Below are positions 17,201-24,173 of a stretch of DNA of 61,557 nucleotides, piece by piece (within the stretch, counting starts at the first letter, position 1; each line of letters opens with the position of its first letter). Both the position numbers and the translations under genes were made by a program. The notes beneath the pieces are model-generated. The model worked only from the letters and a program-made list of their open reading frames with translations. It was not told where the DNA came from and made no database searches. This DNA comes from Oscillospiraceae bacterium (GTDB taxonomy: Bacteria > Bacillota > Clostridia > Oscillospirales > CAG-272): assembly GCA_015064585.1 (NCBI GenBank), contig SVRY01000001.1:1-61557 (forward strand), in the 5' to 3' direction.

Positions 17201-18270
17201 GTATCTTCAATATTGTAGTTACCCTGCGCATCCTTCAATTTGGAAACATCCACACCGTGATTTTTCAAAAGCCATTCATCGTAAGAAACAAATTCCAGCT
17301 TATCGCGAGTGGGTATAACAGCTGTGCTGTTTTGCTTACCGTGCACCTTGATCTCAGAAACAGCGGCCTTTCCGCCCATTTTGGCAGAGGTCACGTTCAC
17401 ACGGATCACACGGTAATTCAACGGCTTATCAAATTTGAAGACCTCTCCCGTTTTGCTGCTTTCCTTTTTCACATTGCTTTCCGCAATTGTGTCAAAGCGA
17501 ACGCCATCCAAGCTTCCGTATACGGTAAATGTATACTGATCGGAATTGGGCATGTACACGATGATCTCGGAAATATCATAGTTTGCCAGCAAGTCCACAT
17601 CCACATACTGCGGATACGCATTGCCGCTCCAGGTAGAATCCAGCTTGGTGTCGGTCACGCGGCTGGACAGCGAGGAATTGTAATTTGCGCGAGTAGGCTT
17701 GCCCACAGCTACGTTAGCGGGGTCATTGGGGTCCTCGGTCAATACAGGCTCTTCATAATTGGGATCCAATTCTCCCATCGCCTGCACTTCGCAAATGTGA
17801 TACTCCGGGTTTTTGGAGTTTTTGGTCATGATTACTTTAATGTAACGAATCGATGCATCGGTACATTCAAAAGTAGTACCTGCGGCAGTTTCGGGCGTGG
17901 TATTATCCTTAACGCCGATTCTGGTAAACTTCGTGCCGTCAGTACTGACCGACACAGAGAAATTATAGTATCTTCCGTCTGCGTGATAGTTAATTACAGT
18001 CACGTCTTTCAGCTTATACCAATTCTCCAGGTCAATCACAACAGTCGAGTCAGGTGTCTGACGTCCGCTGGTGCTGTCCCAATAAGTACCGATATTGCCG
18101 TCGGTAATAGAATCCGCACCGACGCCGCTGGTTGCTTCAACAGGCTTTCCCAGCGCCACATTTTCAAGCGCTTTCGGCGCAGTATCTTCTGCCGATACGC
18201 CAACCAACAAAAGCGGCAGTACCATGCAAAGACACAAAACAAACGAAAGCGATCTCTTTGCTGTCTTCAT
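14281..18270 (-). CDS. Cell-surface alpha-N-acetylglucosaminidase (GH89)
   Basis: The protein has 1329 residues. Signal peptide (1-27); two F5/8C (CBM32-type) modules at about 35-165 and 180-315, each starting NVA(L/V)GKP; GH89 catalytic region at about 340-1050 with the family signature around CTLSYTMQFYGFEEWQKELD and NVILDTTASEALW; a BIG2 Ig-like domain near 1215-1300; and a C-terminal membrane helix ending KKKK, with no LPXTG. By comparison with human NAGLU, the acid/base Glu is Glu657 (DFLHE) and the nucleophile is Glu788 (ITPEG), spaced 131 residues as against 130 in the human enzyme, so it should be active. GH89 enzymes remove alpha-linked GlcNAc from mucin caps or heparan sulfate. AGGAGG precedes the ATG. 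Confidence 0.92.
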   Translation of the reverse strand: MKTAKRSLSFVLCLCMVLPLLLVGVSAEDTAPKALENVALGKPVEATSGVGADSITDGNIGTYWDSTSGRQTPDSTVVIDLENWYKLKDVTVINYHADGRYYNFSVSVSTDGTKFTRIGVKDNTTPETAAGTTFECTDASIRYIKVIMTKNSKNPEYHICEVQAMGELDPNYEEPVLTEDPNDPANVAVGKPTRANYNSSLSSRVTDTKLDSTWSGNAYPQYVDVDLLANYDISEIIVYMPNSDQYTFTVYGSLDGVRFDTIAESNVKKESSKTGEVFKFDKPLNYRVIRVNVTSAKMGGKAAVSEIKVHGKQNSTAVIPTRDKLEFVSYDEWLLKNHGVDVSKLKDAQGNYNIEDTYTAKDTIEALQGLVSRVLGDQYNDWFTFEVAPSAKDGYDYFEISGGGSSKVKIKGNDGVAIASGLNHYLKYYCYVNVSQQTKQVAMPASAPKVDGSIYKETLCEVRYAYNYCTLSYTMQFYGFEEWQKELDYLMLSGVNVILDTTASEALWVMFLQQYGYTAQEAIDFVCGYAFKAWWLMGNLENYGGSVGDQWIYDTLEMARVNQRYMTVMGCMPCLNIFAGTLPINFATKADAALTGMGYPDVKKYMTGTGDWCGFVRPYSLNTTFPGFETMSHDFYETQNYLYGQLTDYYAGDFLHEISAGFQLDPAFDKANMSRTVLDYLLDENEEACWIMQSWWENPLPEVVAGFGDDREDHVLMLDLAAAGQQMRWKNTKDYGGYEFGGSGWVFCMLDNYGGRTGMHGAFASVMARVLECYRDGKHFKGIGITPEGTEENPASYDFLWDLVWVSLDDIPSGQTITTYSNQYVKNWVQEYAKRRYGTDSKNIQKAWDILRTSVYGKLTVDGTSTNGIITSNPKIFENGKSGTVAFGGGYYHVPYDEKDLEEALEYMMADFSKLKDKETYIYDICDMMCQVLTNSSTAYLDAMGKAINEKDYNSFVGNKVKYLRCIEVIDEVTSYVDDTMLGNWVGRIDDWVNDKRTGEYADYDIDTMKYNTLILVTTWASHASLVGYANREYSGLMNDYYLKMWREFLNRTDDALVKNSWETPASLSEVYFQYAWDIIVSRGEGYEREVRDPAGNSEMRGLPGIYGEIARKLRKNSPLVVDKLKVVDASSGYTIERNQLRGLKYGVTLKDLKGVIAGSQNTALKALDENGNPMGENEPLVSRCQVLLLDIDGATMDAVTIVGVNPTYGITVSENKLTVEAGLTIQINVTYRGKDPNEVVTMVYTSSDPSIATVDENGLVTGVSEGTAVITITAGEYSQEVTLTVTPGAPKPVKDGSSSPWIMIVTIIIVSVVIIGGAGGILLVKKKK

Positions 18271-18318
18271 ACTATCCTCCTAAACAGCCATGCCCTCAGG
18301 GCATTATACTTCAGTATC

Positions 18319-18347
18319 ATTTTATCACATTCAAAGAACCTTTTCAA
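18319..18347 (-). promoter_or_regulatory. Promoter of the GH89 gene
   Basis: On the minus strand: TTGAAA (18347-18342), 17 bases, TAAAAT (18324-18319), preceded by AATGTGA exactly as in the promoter at 12867-12895. Confidence 0.75.
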
Positions 18348-18507
18348 TTGTGTTTTTTTACAAAACTGCCGTGCTTGTTTTGTAACATATCACAAAACGA
18401 ACGCGTGTTCTTTTGTCAAAACCTCAGCCGTTTCCCTGTCACCAAGCGCTCATTTTCGCACAAAAAAAGACGCCGCTTAGAGCGTCGCTCTAAAGGACAG
18501 TTTTCAG

Positions 18508-18545
18508 AAATACGGTGTATCTCGAAAGAGGCACGCCGTATTTTT
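18508..18545 (+). other. Terminator-like hairpin with GAAA loop in a gene-free stretch
   Basis: AAATACGG (18508-18515) pairs with CCGTATTT, with an inner CTC-GAAA-GAG cap and five T residues after it. It is preceded by the near-palindrome TTAGAGCGTCGCTCTAA (18477-18493) and followed by CTTGTCA/TGACAAG (18569-18589). The gap from 18271 to 18647 holds no ORF that I believe. These hairpins suggest the 3' end of a small plus-strand transcript, but I found no convincing promoter for one. Confidence 0.45.
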
Positions 18546-18647
18546 GCATTTGTGTCCACGAATGCAGTCTTGTCAGAAAAAATGACAAGTTATAGATAAA
18601 CATAAAAAGCCTCCCGGAAGGTAATTTTATAAAATTAACTAAGTATA

Positions 18648-18676
18648 TTTACAAATCCGGAAATTTGTGATATAAT
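18648..18676 (+). promoter_or_regulatory. Promoter of the structured RNA
   Basis: TTTACA (18648-18653), 17 bases, TATAAT (18671-18676) with extended-10 TGA. The predicted start (about 18683) coincides with the first base of a 14-bp closing stem. Confidence 0.8.
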
Positions 18677-18682
18677 AATTGT

Positions 18683-18888
18683 GCCAAACGAACTTAATAA
18701 TCGCGCTGATAGGTATATTTTTCTTTAAGGGATAATTATACCCTTTTTGTGCATACCATTAAACGAATCCATTTGGTAAAAATGCGACTCCCGTTTGATG
18801 GTGTAATATCTATCGGCGTATAAGTTCGTTTGGCGACAGCTTGGAGTTTGCGTTTTTCGGTGCGTGGCTTCGGTTGCGCACCTTTTTT
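18683..18888 (+). ncRNA. Structured RNA of unknown class, about 205 nt
   Basis: The predicted transcript begins with GCCAAACGAACTTA (18683-18696), which pairs perfectly with TAAGTTCGTTTGGC (18821-18834). The stem continues imperfectly inward: GATAG (18708-18712) with CTATC (18810-18814), then ATATT with AATAT. Inside are two further hairpins: AAGGG/CCCTT at 18727-18745, and an 11-bp stem of 18755-18765 with 18792-18802 that includes one G-U pair. After the closing stem comes a terminator of 10 paired positions capped by a C(UUCG)G tetraloop (18859-18882) and six T residues. It therefore has promoter, fold and terminator of its own. I cannot match it to tmRNA, SRP RNA, RNase P, a T-box or a riboswitch. 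A cysteine-rich mini-gene starts 20 bases after it. Confidence 0.7.
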
Positions 18889-18907
18889 ATATGCTGATGG
18901 GGAATAT

Positions 18908-19096
18908 ATGAACAAGAACATTCAAAAAAAGATCATAGACATTACCGGTATTGAGCTTACGCCGGGAAAACCTACCGTTTGCTTTGGTAACGGCGAGCAA
19001 GGTTTTGAGTGTTGTTGCGACGAGTGTGATTACTTTTTGCTTTGTTTTGTTTTCCCGAATTTGATGTTCAAATCAAAAAAGAAAATATTGCTGTAA
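18908..19096 (+). CDS. Small cysteine-rich protein of unknown function
   Basis: The protein has 62 residues, begins MNKNIQKKIIDITG and has a central ELTPGKP turn, then a Cys cluster (C25, then ECCCDECDY, then a further Cys in LLCF), with a basic C-terminus. The CCCxxC spacing suggests metal or cluster binding, but I do not recognise a named family. ATG 18908 has a modest GGGGA site 5-9 bases upstream. It lies just behind the UUCG terminator of the structured RNA, so it would be expressed by readthrough or from an unseen start, and it ends at its own strong terminator. The close association suggests that RNA and ORF form one unit. The frame is open upstream to 18830, but that part overlaps the RNA. 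Confidence 0.6.
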   Translation: MNKNIQKKIIDITGIELTPGKPTVCFGNGEQGFECCCDECDYFLLCFVFPNLMFKSKKKILL

Positions 19097-19122
19097 GTAA
19101 AGATAATACTACAAAATAGTCA

Positions 19123-19163
19123 AAAAATGACAGAGAATGTAAAGTGTTCTCTGTCATTTTTGT
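19123..19163 (+). terminator. Terminator after the Cys-rich mini-gene
   Basis: A 15-bp perfect stem (19123-19137 with 19147-19161). Its core GACAGAGAA and part of its loop match the tpiA terminator. Confidence 0.88.
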
Positions 19164-19238
19164 CGGTAAACAAGATATTCTTTTTAAGTTTAAAAACTGT
19201 CCTTAAACGTACACAGCCTTTGAGCAACGTCTTTTTTC

Positions 19239-19445
19239 AAAAAGGATCCCGCCGTGCCGTGTGGCCCGCATGAACAACCCTGTATTTCCAGGGTGGTGTC
19301 CTCTCCACAGGTTTGCGCTTCCAACTTCCGATTCGACCGTGACACGGCAGGGACGATCGGGAGGCCTGCGTCCCCCATGCAGAAGGGCGGACTCCAAAAA
19401 GTCATTGTGGGCTCCAATAACAAGCCATCACGCGCACAGCAGGAT
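19239..19445 (-). ncRNA. ssrS: Probable 6S RNA
   Basis: The minus-strand stretch just downstream of the DUF1292 gene lacks credible ORFs and folds end to end. Its 5' part (CCTGCTGTGC near 19443-19434, then CGTG) pairs with the 3' part (CACG, then GCACGGCGGG ending near 19249), giving about 16 closing pairs with one bulge. The 3' strand runs straight into five U residues. An internal CCCTG/CAGGG hairpin and a GTCC/GGAC arm flank open internal regions. A rod of about 205 nt with paired ends and an open middle is the 6S architecture, and the sequence resembles clostridial 6S as I remember it. 6S RNA binds the housekeeping RNA polymerase in stationary phase. A covariance-model search is needed to settle the name; that it is a structured RNA is much surer. 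Confidence 0.68.
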
Positions 19446-19449
19446 GTTT

Positions 19450-19479
19450 TTTATGCTTATTCGGCAGCGTCGTGGTCAA
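19450..19479 (-). promoter_or_regulatory. Promoter of the 6S RNA, inside the 3' end of the DUF1292 gene
   Basis: On the minus strand TTGACC (19479-19474), 18 bases, CATAAA (19455-19450). The -35 lies within the last codons of the upstream gene and the -10 overlaps the bases just after its stop. The predicted start (about 19445-19443) matches the first base of the closing stem. Confidence 0.5.
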
Positions 19480-19747
19480 TCTCGTCAAACAGTTCGTCTT
19501 CAAAAATATCTGCAACGCGGTCAAATTCATCGTCGTCATCGATGGTGATCAGCACTTCTTCGCCGTCCTCATCGGTAGCGAACTTCAAAATTACATATTC
19601 GCCGCATTCATTGTCATCCACCGGAACAAGCGCCACATAACGAACGCCGTCCACTTCGGTAGAGCCGATCAAAGCAAACTCGCTCTCTTCTCCGTTTTCG
19701 TCGGTCAGCGTAAAGATTTCATCGCCGATATACTCTTCGGTTGCCAT
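19457..19747 (-). CDS. DUF1292 family protein
   Basis: 96 residues, very acidic (long D/E runs in the last third), with the DUF1292 core: IFTLTDENGEESEFALIGSTEVDGVRYVALVP, then YVILKF near the centre (two strands of a small beta sheet). The family is widespread in Firmicutes, often near ruvX/yqgF and alaS, and its function is unknown. GGAGG precedes the ATG by about 9 bases. It has its own consensus promoter. The 6S-like RNA begins a dozen bases after its stop on the same strand. Confidence 0.87.
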   Translation of the reverse strand: MATEEYIGDEIFTLTDENGEESEFALIGSTEVDGVRYVALVPVDDNECGEYVILKFATDEDGEEVLITIDDDDEFDRVADIFEDELFDEIDHDAAE

Positions 19748-19795
19748 ATACAGGTTCCTCCGTTACTATTATGATTGGATTATCTTTGTATTTTT

Positions 19796-19824
19796 ATTCT
19801 ACCTGTTTTTCACAGTTTTGTCAA
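19796..19824 (-). promoter_or_regulatory. Promoter of the DUF1292 gene
   Basis: On the minus strand: TTGACA (19824-19819), 17 bases, TAGAAT (19801-19796). The start would be near 19789. Confidence 0.8.
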
Positions 19825-19948
19825 TGCTTTTTTCAAACTTTTCGCAAATTGCCGACCCGCGCCCGCTCTCATTTGCCAAAATTCAAAAAAACGAATAAAG
19901 TTCAAAAAAAAGTTACAACTTAAATGCAATTTGTCCGGTGCAAAACGC

Positions 19949-19977
19949 TTGCAAGACGCATAAAAATATGTTATACT
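19949..19977 (+). promoter_or_regulatory. Promoter of the pantothenate kinase gene
   Basis: TTGCAA (19949-19954), 17 bases, TATACT (19972-19977). The leader is about 28 bases. Confidence 0.75.
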
Positions 19978-20011
19978 GAATCGAGAAAACAAATTCGAAA
20001 GGGATATATCC

Positions 20012-20848
20012 ATGATCACCATTGGAATTGATGTGGGCGGAAGCACCACCAAGATAGGAGGCTTTACCGACCGAGGCGTTATGATCGAGCCTCTTTATGT
20101 GAAAGCCACCGACCCGGTAACCTCTGTATACGGTGCGCTTGGGAAATTCACAAGCGCCAACAGCTTCTCACTTTCCGACATCAAAGAAATCAAAGTAACC
20201 GGTGTGGGCTCATCCTTTCTGGGAAATGAGCTTTACGGTTGCCCTTGCCGCCATGTGGGCGAATTTCCTTCGGTGGGCAAGGGAGGGCTGTATCTTTCCG
20301 GACTTTCCCGCGCCATCATCGTCAGCATGGGTACAGGCACCGCCATTGTGCGCGCTGAAAACAACACCTGTGAATATTTGGGCGGCACCGGTGTGGGTGG
20401 AGGCACTCTCATGGGCCTTTCCCGCATGATGCTGGGCATTGACAACATAGAACATCTTGTGGCTCTTGCCAAAGACGGCGATCTGACCAATGTGGATCTG
20501 CGCGTCAGTGACATTGCAAAGCAGGACGGCAAGCTGGGTCTTTCCGCTGATATGACTGCTGCCAACTTCGGAAAGCTAAACGATATTGCCACCCGTGCCG
20601 ACACAGCCCTCGGTCTGTTCAATATGGTATATGAGACCATTGGCATGATGGCTTACTTTGCCGCACGCAGTTACGGTATTCGCGACATCGTACTCGCAGG
20701 CCATCTGTCCCGTATCCCACAGGCAACCCCCGTCTTTTCCACGCTAAATATCATGTTCCCTGTGAATTTTATTATACCTGAAAAATCTCAATTCGCCACC
20801 GTAATCGGGGCTGCGCTTGAAGAAGGTGAAGTGCTGCAATGTCCATAA
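20012..20848 (+). CDS. coaW: Type II pantothenate kinase
   Basis: First step of coenzyme A synthesis: phosphorylates pantothenate with ATP. The N-terminal GIDVGGSTTKIGGF phosphate loop, the VTGVGSSFLG segment, VSMGTGTAIV and GGTGVGGGTLMGLSRMM are all typical of the eukaryote-like, acetate-kinase-fold type II enzyme known from Staphylococcus. The length (278 residues) fits. Most Clostridia carry type III (coaX) instead or as well; none is visible here. AAAGGGA precedes the ATG. The 3' end overlaps the next gene by 10 bases, suggesting translational coupling. Confidence 0.88.
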   Translation: MITIGIDVGGSTTKIGGFTDRGVMIEPLYVKATDPVTSVYGALGKFTSANSFSLSDIKEIKVTGVGSSFLGNELYGCPCRHVGEFPSVGKGGLYLSGLSRAIIVSMGTGTAIVRAENNTCEYLGGTGVGGGTLMGLSRMMLGIDNIEHLVALAKDGDLTNVDLRVSDIAKQDGKLGLSADMTAANFGKLNDIATRADTALGLFNMVYETIGMMAYFAARSYGIRDIVLAGHLSRIPQATPVFSTLNIMFPVNFIIPEKSQFATVIGAALEEGEVLQCP

Positions 20849-22011
20849 AACACATAAAAAAATTTCTGTATATTTCGTTGGCCTTGGCAGGTCTTTTGGT
20901 CCTGCTATCCATGACAACCGGCTGCGCATCCATTTTGGAAAGAAAATATGAAAGTCCGGCCGATGAGCCGGAAATCGAAGAGCCGACCCCGCTGTCTTTA
21001 CTGGAATATACCATTGTGCGCGGCGACAGTTCGGGCAATCCGGTTTTAAAGCAAGCGCTGAATCTGCGCGCTTTCATTCGTGAAAAATGCAGAAACGATC
21101 TTCCCCTCACCACCGATTTCACCCCCGACGAAGGAAAAGCAGAGATCCTTGTGGGCTACACAAACCGACAAGAGAGCCAGGATGTGGCCAAAGAGTTGAA
21201 TGACTCCGTTCGGTTTATCATCCGCACCGTAGGCAATAAGATCGTAATTGCCGCCAACACGCAAAACAATCTTGCCGCCGCCATCGAATACTTTGCCAAT
21301 GAGATCCTTCCGGGCAAAGTCAATTCCGTATCGGATATTGACTACACGCAAACACAGCAATCCTTGATCTTAATGAATGTCAACAATCAGTGCCATTTTG
21401 TGATCCCCGACAACGCAAGCAAAGAATTTGCAACCTGTGCACAAAGCATGCTGGATACTCTCAAGATTCCCGATCTGACCCTTACCCGCTATTCTGCGTA
21501 TAATGGCGGCACCGCTGTCATCATCGGGAATATCCCGCAGGATGAAATTTCGGCAGCATATGCCCTCTCTGTCAACGAGAACGAGTATATCGCACGTACC
21601 GCAGCGGGGAATGTCTATTTACAAGGTTATAATGACCTGTTGACCCTCACTGCATTCGGCGACTTTTTGGTAAATATACAAACCCTTGCCGACCGAGACA
21701 TGGACGGAAACCGCTGTCTTTCCACCGACATTGATTATTCTTTCAACAGCACTTGGGAATTTTCCGTTCCGAAACCGCTCCAGGCAACACTTGACAACTC
21801 GGAAAGCATCACAGGCGCCTGCCACATTTTCTACTACTCCTCGGTAAGCGAGCACGCATACTCGCTGTTCAAACAAATGCTTTCCTTCCTCGGCTACACA
21901 GCATCCCCCTATTCAACCACCGACTACCAACTGGGCAATTCGGAGCTTTCTCTCAACTACCTAAGCGACGACCAAACACTCAGCGTGCTCATCACCGCCG
22001 AAATGTCCTGA
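20839..22011 (+). CDS. Predicted lipoprotein of unknown function
   Basis: The protein has 390 residues. The N-terminus has basic residues, a hydrophobic stretch (YISLALAGLLVLLS) and a lipobox-like MTTGC, so Cys29 should be lipidated and the protein anchored outside. Residues 60-160 (LRAFIREKC, then AEILVGYTNRQES, then IVIAANTQNNLAAAIEYFAN) resemble the small alpha/beta domain that precedes catalytic domains in GH67, GH20 and DUF4838 proteins, where ILVG-T-R is a hallmark. No catalytic domain follows, only a beta-rich remainder. Overlap with coaW (10 bases) suggests co-translation, though no functional tie to CoA is evident. I cannot name it further. Confidence 0.65.
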   Translation: MSIKHIKKFLYISLALAGLLVLLSMTTGCASILERKYESPADEPEIEEPTPLSLLEYTIVRGDSSGNPVLKQALNLRAFIREKCRNDLPLTTDFTPDEGKAEILVGYTNRQESQDVAKELNDSVRFIIRTVGNKIVIAANTQNNLAAAIEYFANEILPGKVNSVSDIDYTQTQQSLILMNVNNQCHFVIPDNASKEFATCAQSMLDTLKIPDLTLTRYSAYNGGTAVIIGNIPQDEISAAYALSVNENEYIARTAAGNVYLQGYNDLLTLTAFGDFLVNIQTLADRDMDGNRCLSTDIDYSFNSTWEFSVPKPLQATLDNSESITGACHIFYYSSVSEHAYSLFKQMLSFLGYTASPYSTTDYQLGNSELSLNYLSDDQTLSVLITAEMS

Positions 22012-22065
22012 GAATCGCTCTTTTGCAACAAAATGCCGCTACAGACAGGCACTGTAAACACACCT

Positions 22066-22101
22066 AAGCCCAAATTCCTTTGCAGGGAGTTTGGGCTTTT
22101 T
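22066..22101 (+). terminator. Terminator after coaW and the lipoprotein gene
   Basis: AAGCCCAAA (22066-22074) pairs with TTTGGGCTT (22090-22098); the stem continues with TTCC/GGGA including one G-U pair, and T residues follow. Confidence 0.85.
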
Positions 22102-22239
22102 GTTCTTTCATCGATGGCTTTTAACAGCATCCGATCAAGCCCACAAAAAGGAAGGAGAATTCCCCTCTTTCCACAGGTTTCCATCACACAATATCTTTTT
22201 ATTTTTTATACTCTTCCTCGGTCTTTTTTAAAAAAAGGC

Positions 22240-22268
22240 TTGCATAATTGAAACGCATTTGATATAAT
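22240..22268 (+). promoter_or_regulatory. Promoter of rnhA
   Basis: TTGCAT (22240-22245), 17 bases, TATAAT (22263-22268). The ribosome site AAAGGAG follows about 23 bases later. Confidence 0.8.
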
Positions 22269-22303
22269 GTATGGTACGGCAAGAAACAATAAAGGAGAAA
22301 CCC

Positions 22304-22741
22304 ATGCAAGAAGTACAGATCTATTCCGACGGCGCCTGCCGCGGCAATCCCGGTCCCGGCGGATACGGAACCATCCTTGTCCAAGGGAACCGAGAAAAAG
22401 AACTTTCGGGCGGCGAGGCAATGACCACCAACAACCGAATGGAACTGCTGGGTGCCATTGAAGGTCTGCGCGCCCTGCGTTTTCCCTGCAAAGTGACCCT
22501 AACTTCCGATTCCCGTTATTTGGTAGACGGGATCACCAAAGGATGGGCAAAAAACTGGCAAAAAAACGGTTGGGTAAAAAGCGACAAAAAGCCTGCTTTA
22601 AATCCGGATCTTTGGGAAGAGCTTCTTGGACTGCTGGAAATTCACCGGGTTACTTTTGTTTGGGTCAGAGGTCATCACGGTCACCCCTACAATGAACGTT
22701 GCGACCGTTTGGCTGTTGCCGCCGCCGAAAAATTCCGATAG
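22304..22741 (+). CDS. rnhA: Ribonuclease HI
   Basis: Cuts the RNA strand of RNA-DNA hybrids such as R-loops and primers. The four metal-binding acids are present: Asp9 (YSDGA), Glu47 (NRMELL), Asp69 (TSDSRYL) and Asp134 (ERCDRLA). The basic-protrusion region ([18 protein letters not shown]) is kept, as in E. coli RNase HI. 145 residues, standard. ATG 22304 is chosen because of AAAGGAG; the frame is open slightly upstream. It is a single-gene unit with its own promoter. Confidence 0.96.
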   Translation: MQEVQIYSDGACRGNPGPGGYGTILVQGNREKELSGGEAMTTNNRMELLGAIEGLRALRFPCKVTLTSDSRYLVDGITKGWAKNWQKNGWVKSDKKPALNPDLWEELLGLLEIHRVTFVWVRGHHGHPYNERCDRLAVAAAEKFR

Positions 22742-22878
22742 GATCGGCAAACATTCCTAAGTGTAATGACAGAATATCAAAACAATATAAAAACTATTTT
22801 CAAAACAATTTCGGCAGATTCGGCATCCTTTTGCGGCAATCCCGTTTCGATCCGAAATAAAAGAAAGGTCGTATCCAA

Positions 22879-24054
22879 ATGAAACAGTTTATATATGCCG
22901 ACAACGCGGCAACCACCAAGGTTGCTCCCGAAGTACTGGAAGCTATGATGCCCTGCTTTGGAGACGTATACGGAAACCCCTCCAGCCTGTACACCAAGGG
23001 ACAGGAAGCGCAGACACTGCTGCAAGGCGCAAGAGAAAAGATCGCTTCTCTGCTAAATTGCAAGCCCACCGAAATCTTTTTCACCTCCTGTGGTTCCGAG
23101 TCGGACAACTGGGCAATCAAGGGCGCCGCTCTTGCCAACGCAAAAAAAGGCAAGCACATTATTTCCACTAAAATAGAACACCACGCAGTACTGCACGCTC
23201 TGCAAGCGCTGGAAAAACAGGGATTTGAAATAACCTATCTGGATGTGGATGAATACGGCATCGTAAGCGCCGAAAGCGTCAGAGCTGCCATCCGCCCCGA
23301 CACCATTCTCGTGGAATGTATGTACGCCAACAACGAGATCGGCACTCTCCAACCCATTCGGGAAATTGCCAAGATCTGCCGCGAAAACAAAGTGATCTGC
23401 TTCACCGATGCGGTACAAGCAGTGGGAAATGTACCGATCGATCTGGAGGAACTGGGCGTAGATATGCTGGCGCTTTCGGGCCATAAGATCCATGCGCCCA
23501 AAGGAATCGGCGCACTGTATATCAAGACCGGCACCCGTGTGAGCACCTTCCTTGACGGCGGCGGACAGGAGCGCGGCAGAAGAGGCGGCACAGAAAACGT
23601 GGCATTTGCCGTAGGTCTTGCCAAAGCGCTGGAAATGGCCATTGCCAAACTGCCCGAAATGAATAAAGTGCAGGCAATGCGCGACCGTCTCATTGACGGA
23701 CTTTTGAAAATCCCCCACAGCCGTCTCAACGGCAGCCGCGAAAAACGTCTGCCCGGCAACTGCAATATTTCTTTTGAATTCATCGAAGGCGAAAGTCTGA
23801 TCCTGCTTCTGGACATGATGGGAATTTGCGCTTCCACCGGTTCCGCGTGCTCCTCCAAATCGCTGGAACCATCCCATGTACTGCTTGCCATCGGACTGCC
23901 CCACGAAAAGGCGCACGGTTCCCTTCGACTGACCATCTCCCACGAAACCACCGATGCGGAGATCGACTATATTCTGGAAAAGGTTCCTCAAGTTGTGGAT
24001 CGTCTCAGACAAATGAGCCCGCTTTACGAGGATTATCTGAATGGAAAAATCTGA
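22879..24054 (+). CDS. nifS: Cysteine desulfurase (NifS/IscS type)
   Basis: PLP enzyme that takes sulfur from cysteine and holds it as a persulfide for iron-sulfur clusters and tRNA thiolation. Seen in order: [15 protein letters not shown], the EHHAVL histidine that stacks on PLP, the [12 protein letters not shown] lysine that binds PLP, the [14 protein letters not shown] loop, and the active-site cysteine in STGSACSS on a mobile loop. 391 residues, standard for group I. Followed by nifU (with a 119-base gap holding a palindromic repeat) and mnmA, which makes a coherent sulfur-transfer operon. The ribosome site AAAGG is about 11 bases from the ATG. Confidence 0.96.
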   Translation: MKQFIYADNAATTKVAPEVLEAMMPCFGDVYGNPSSLYTKGQEAQTLLQGAREKIASLLNCKPTEIFFTSCGSESDNWAIKGAALANAKKGKHIISTKIEHHAVLHALQALEKQGFEITYLDVDEYGIVSAESVRAAIRPDTILVECMYANNEIGTLQPIREIAKICRENKVICFTDAVQAVGNVPIDLEELGVDMLALSGHKIHAPKGIGALYIKTGTRVSTFLDGGGQERGRRGGTENVAFAVGLAKALEMAIAKLPEMNKVQAMRDRLIDGLLKIPHSRLNGSREKRLPGNCNISFEFIEGESLILLLDMMGICASTGSACSSKSLEPSHVLLAIGLPHEKAHGSLRLTISHETTDAEIDYILEKVPQVVDRLRQMSPLYEDYLNGKI

Positions 24055-24084
24055 TCAACAAATAAACAACACGAGACTCTTTCT

Positions 24085-24133
24085 AAAGTTTTTAAAAGAT
24101 CAAAGAAAGCTTTTTTCAAAAAGTTTTCTTTGC
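24085..24133 (+). repeat. AT-rich palindromic intergenic repeat, copy 2
   Basis: AAAGTTTTTAAAAG, spacer, then GCTTTTTTCAAAAAGTTTTC between nifS and nifU. It corresponds to the minus-strand copy at 1621-1661. It can fold as CAAAGAAA/TTTCTTTG-type stems and may partly attenuate nifU-mnmA transcription. Confidence 0.5.
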
Positions 24134-24173
24134 TAAGTTTGAGACAGAACCTCAAGAGAAAGGAATTACAAAA

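Noticed and set aside
14239-18480. 1413-residue open frame on the plus strand
   Set aside because: It lies entirely antisense to the GH89 gene, has no recognisable domains and no ribosome site. It is a by-product of that gene's codon use.
19190-19456. Short plus- and minus-strand frames over the 6S-like region
   Set aside because: They lack ribosome sites and family motifs, and the stretch folds end to end as an RNA.
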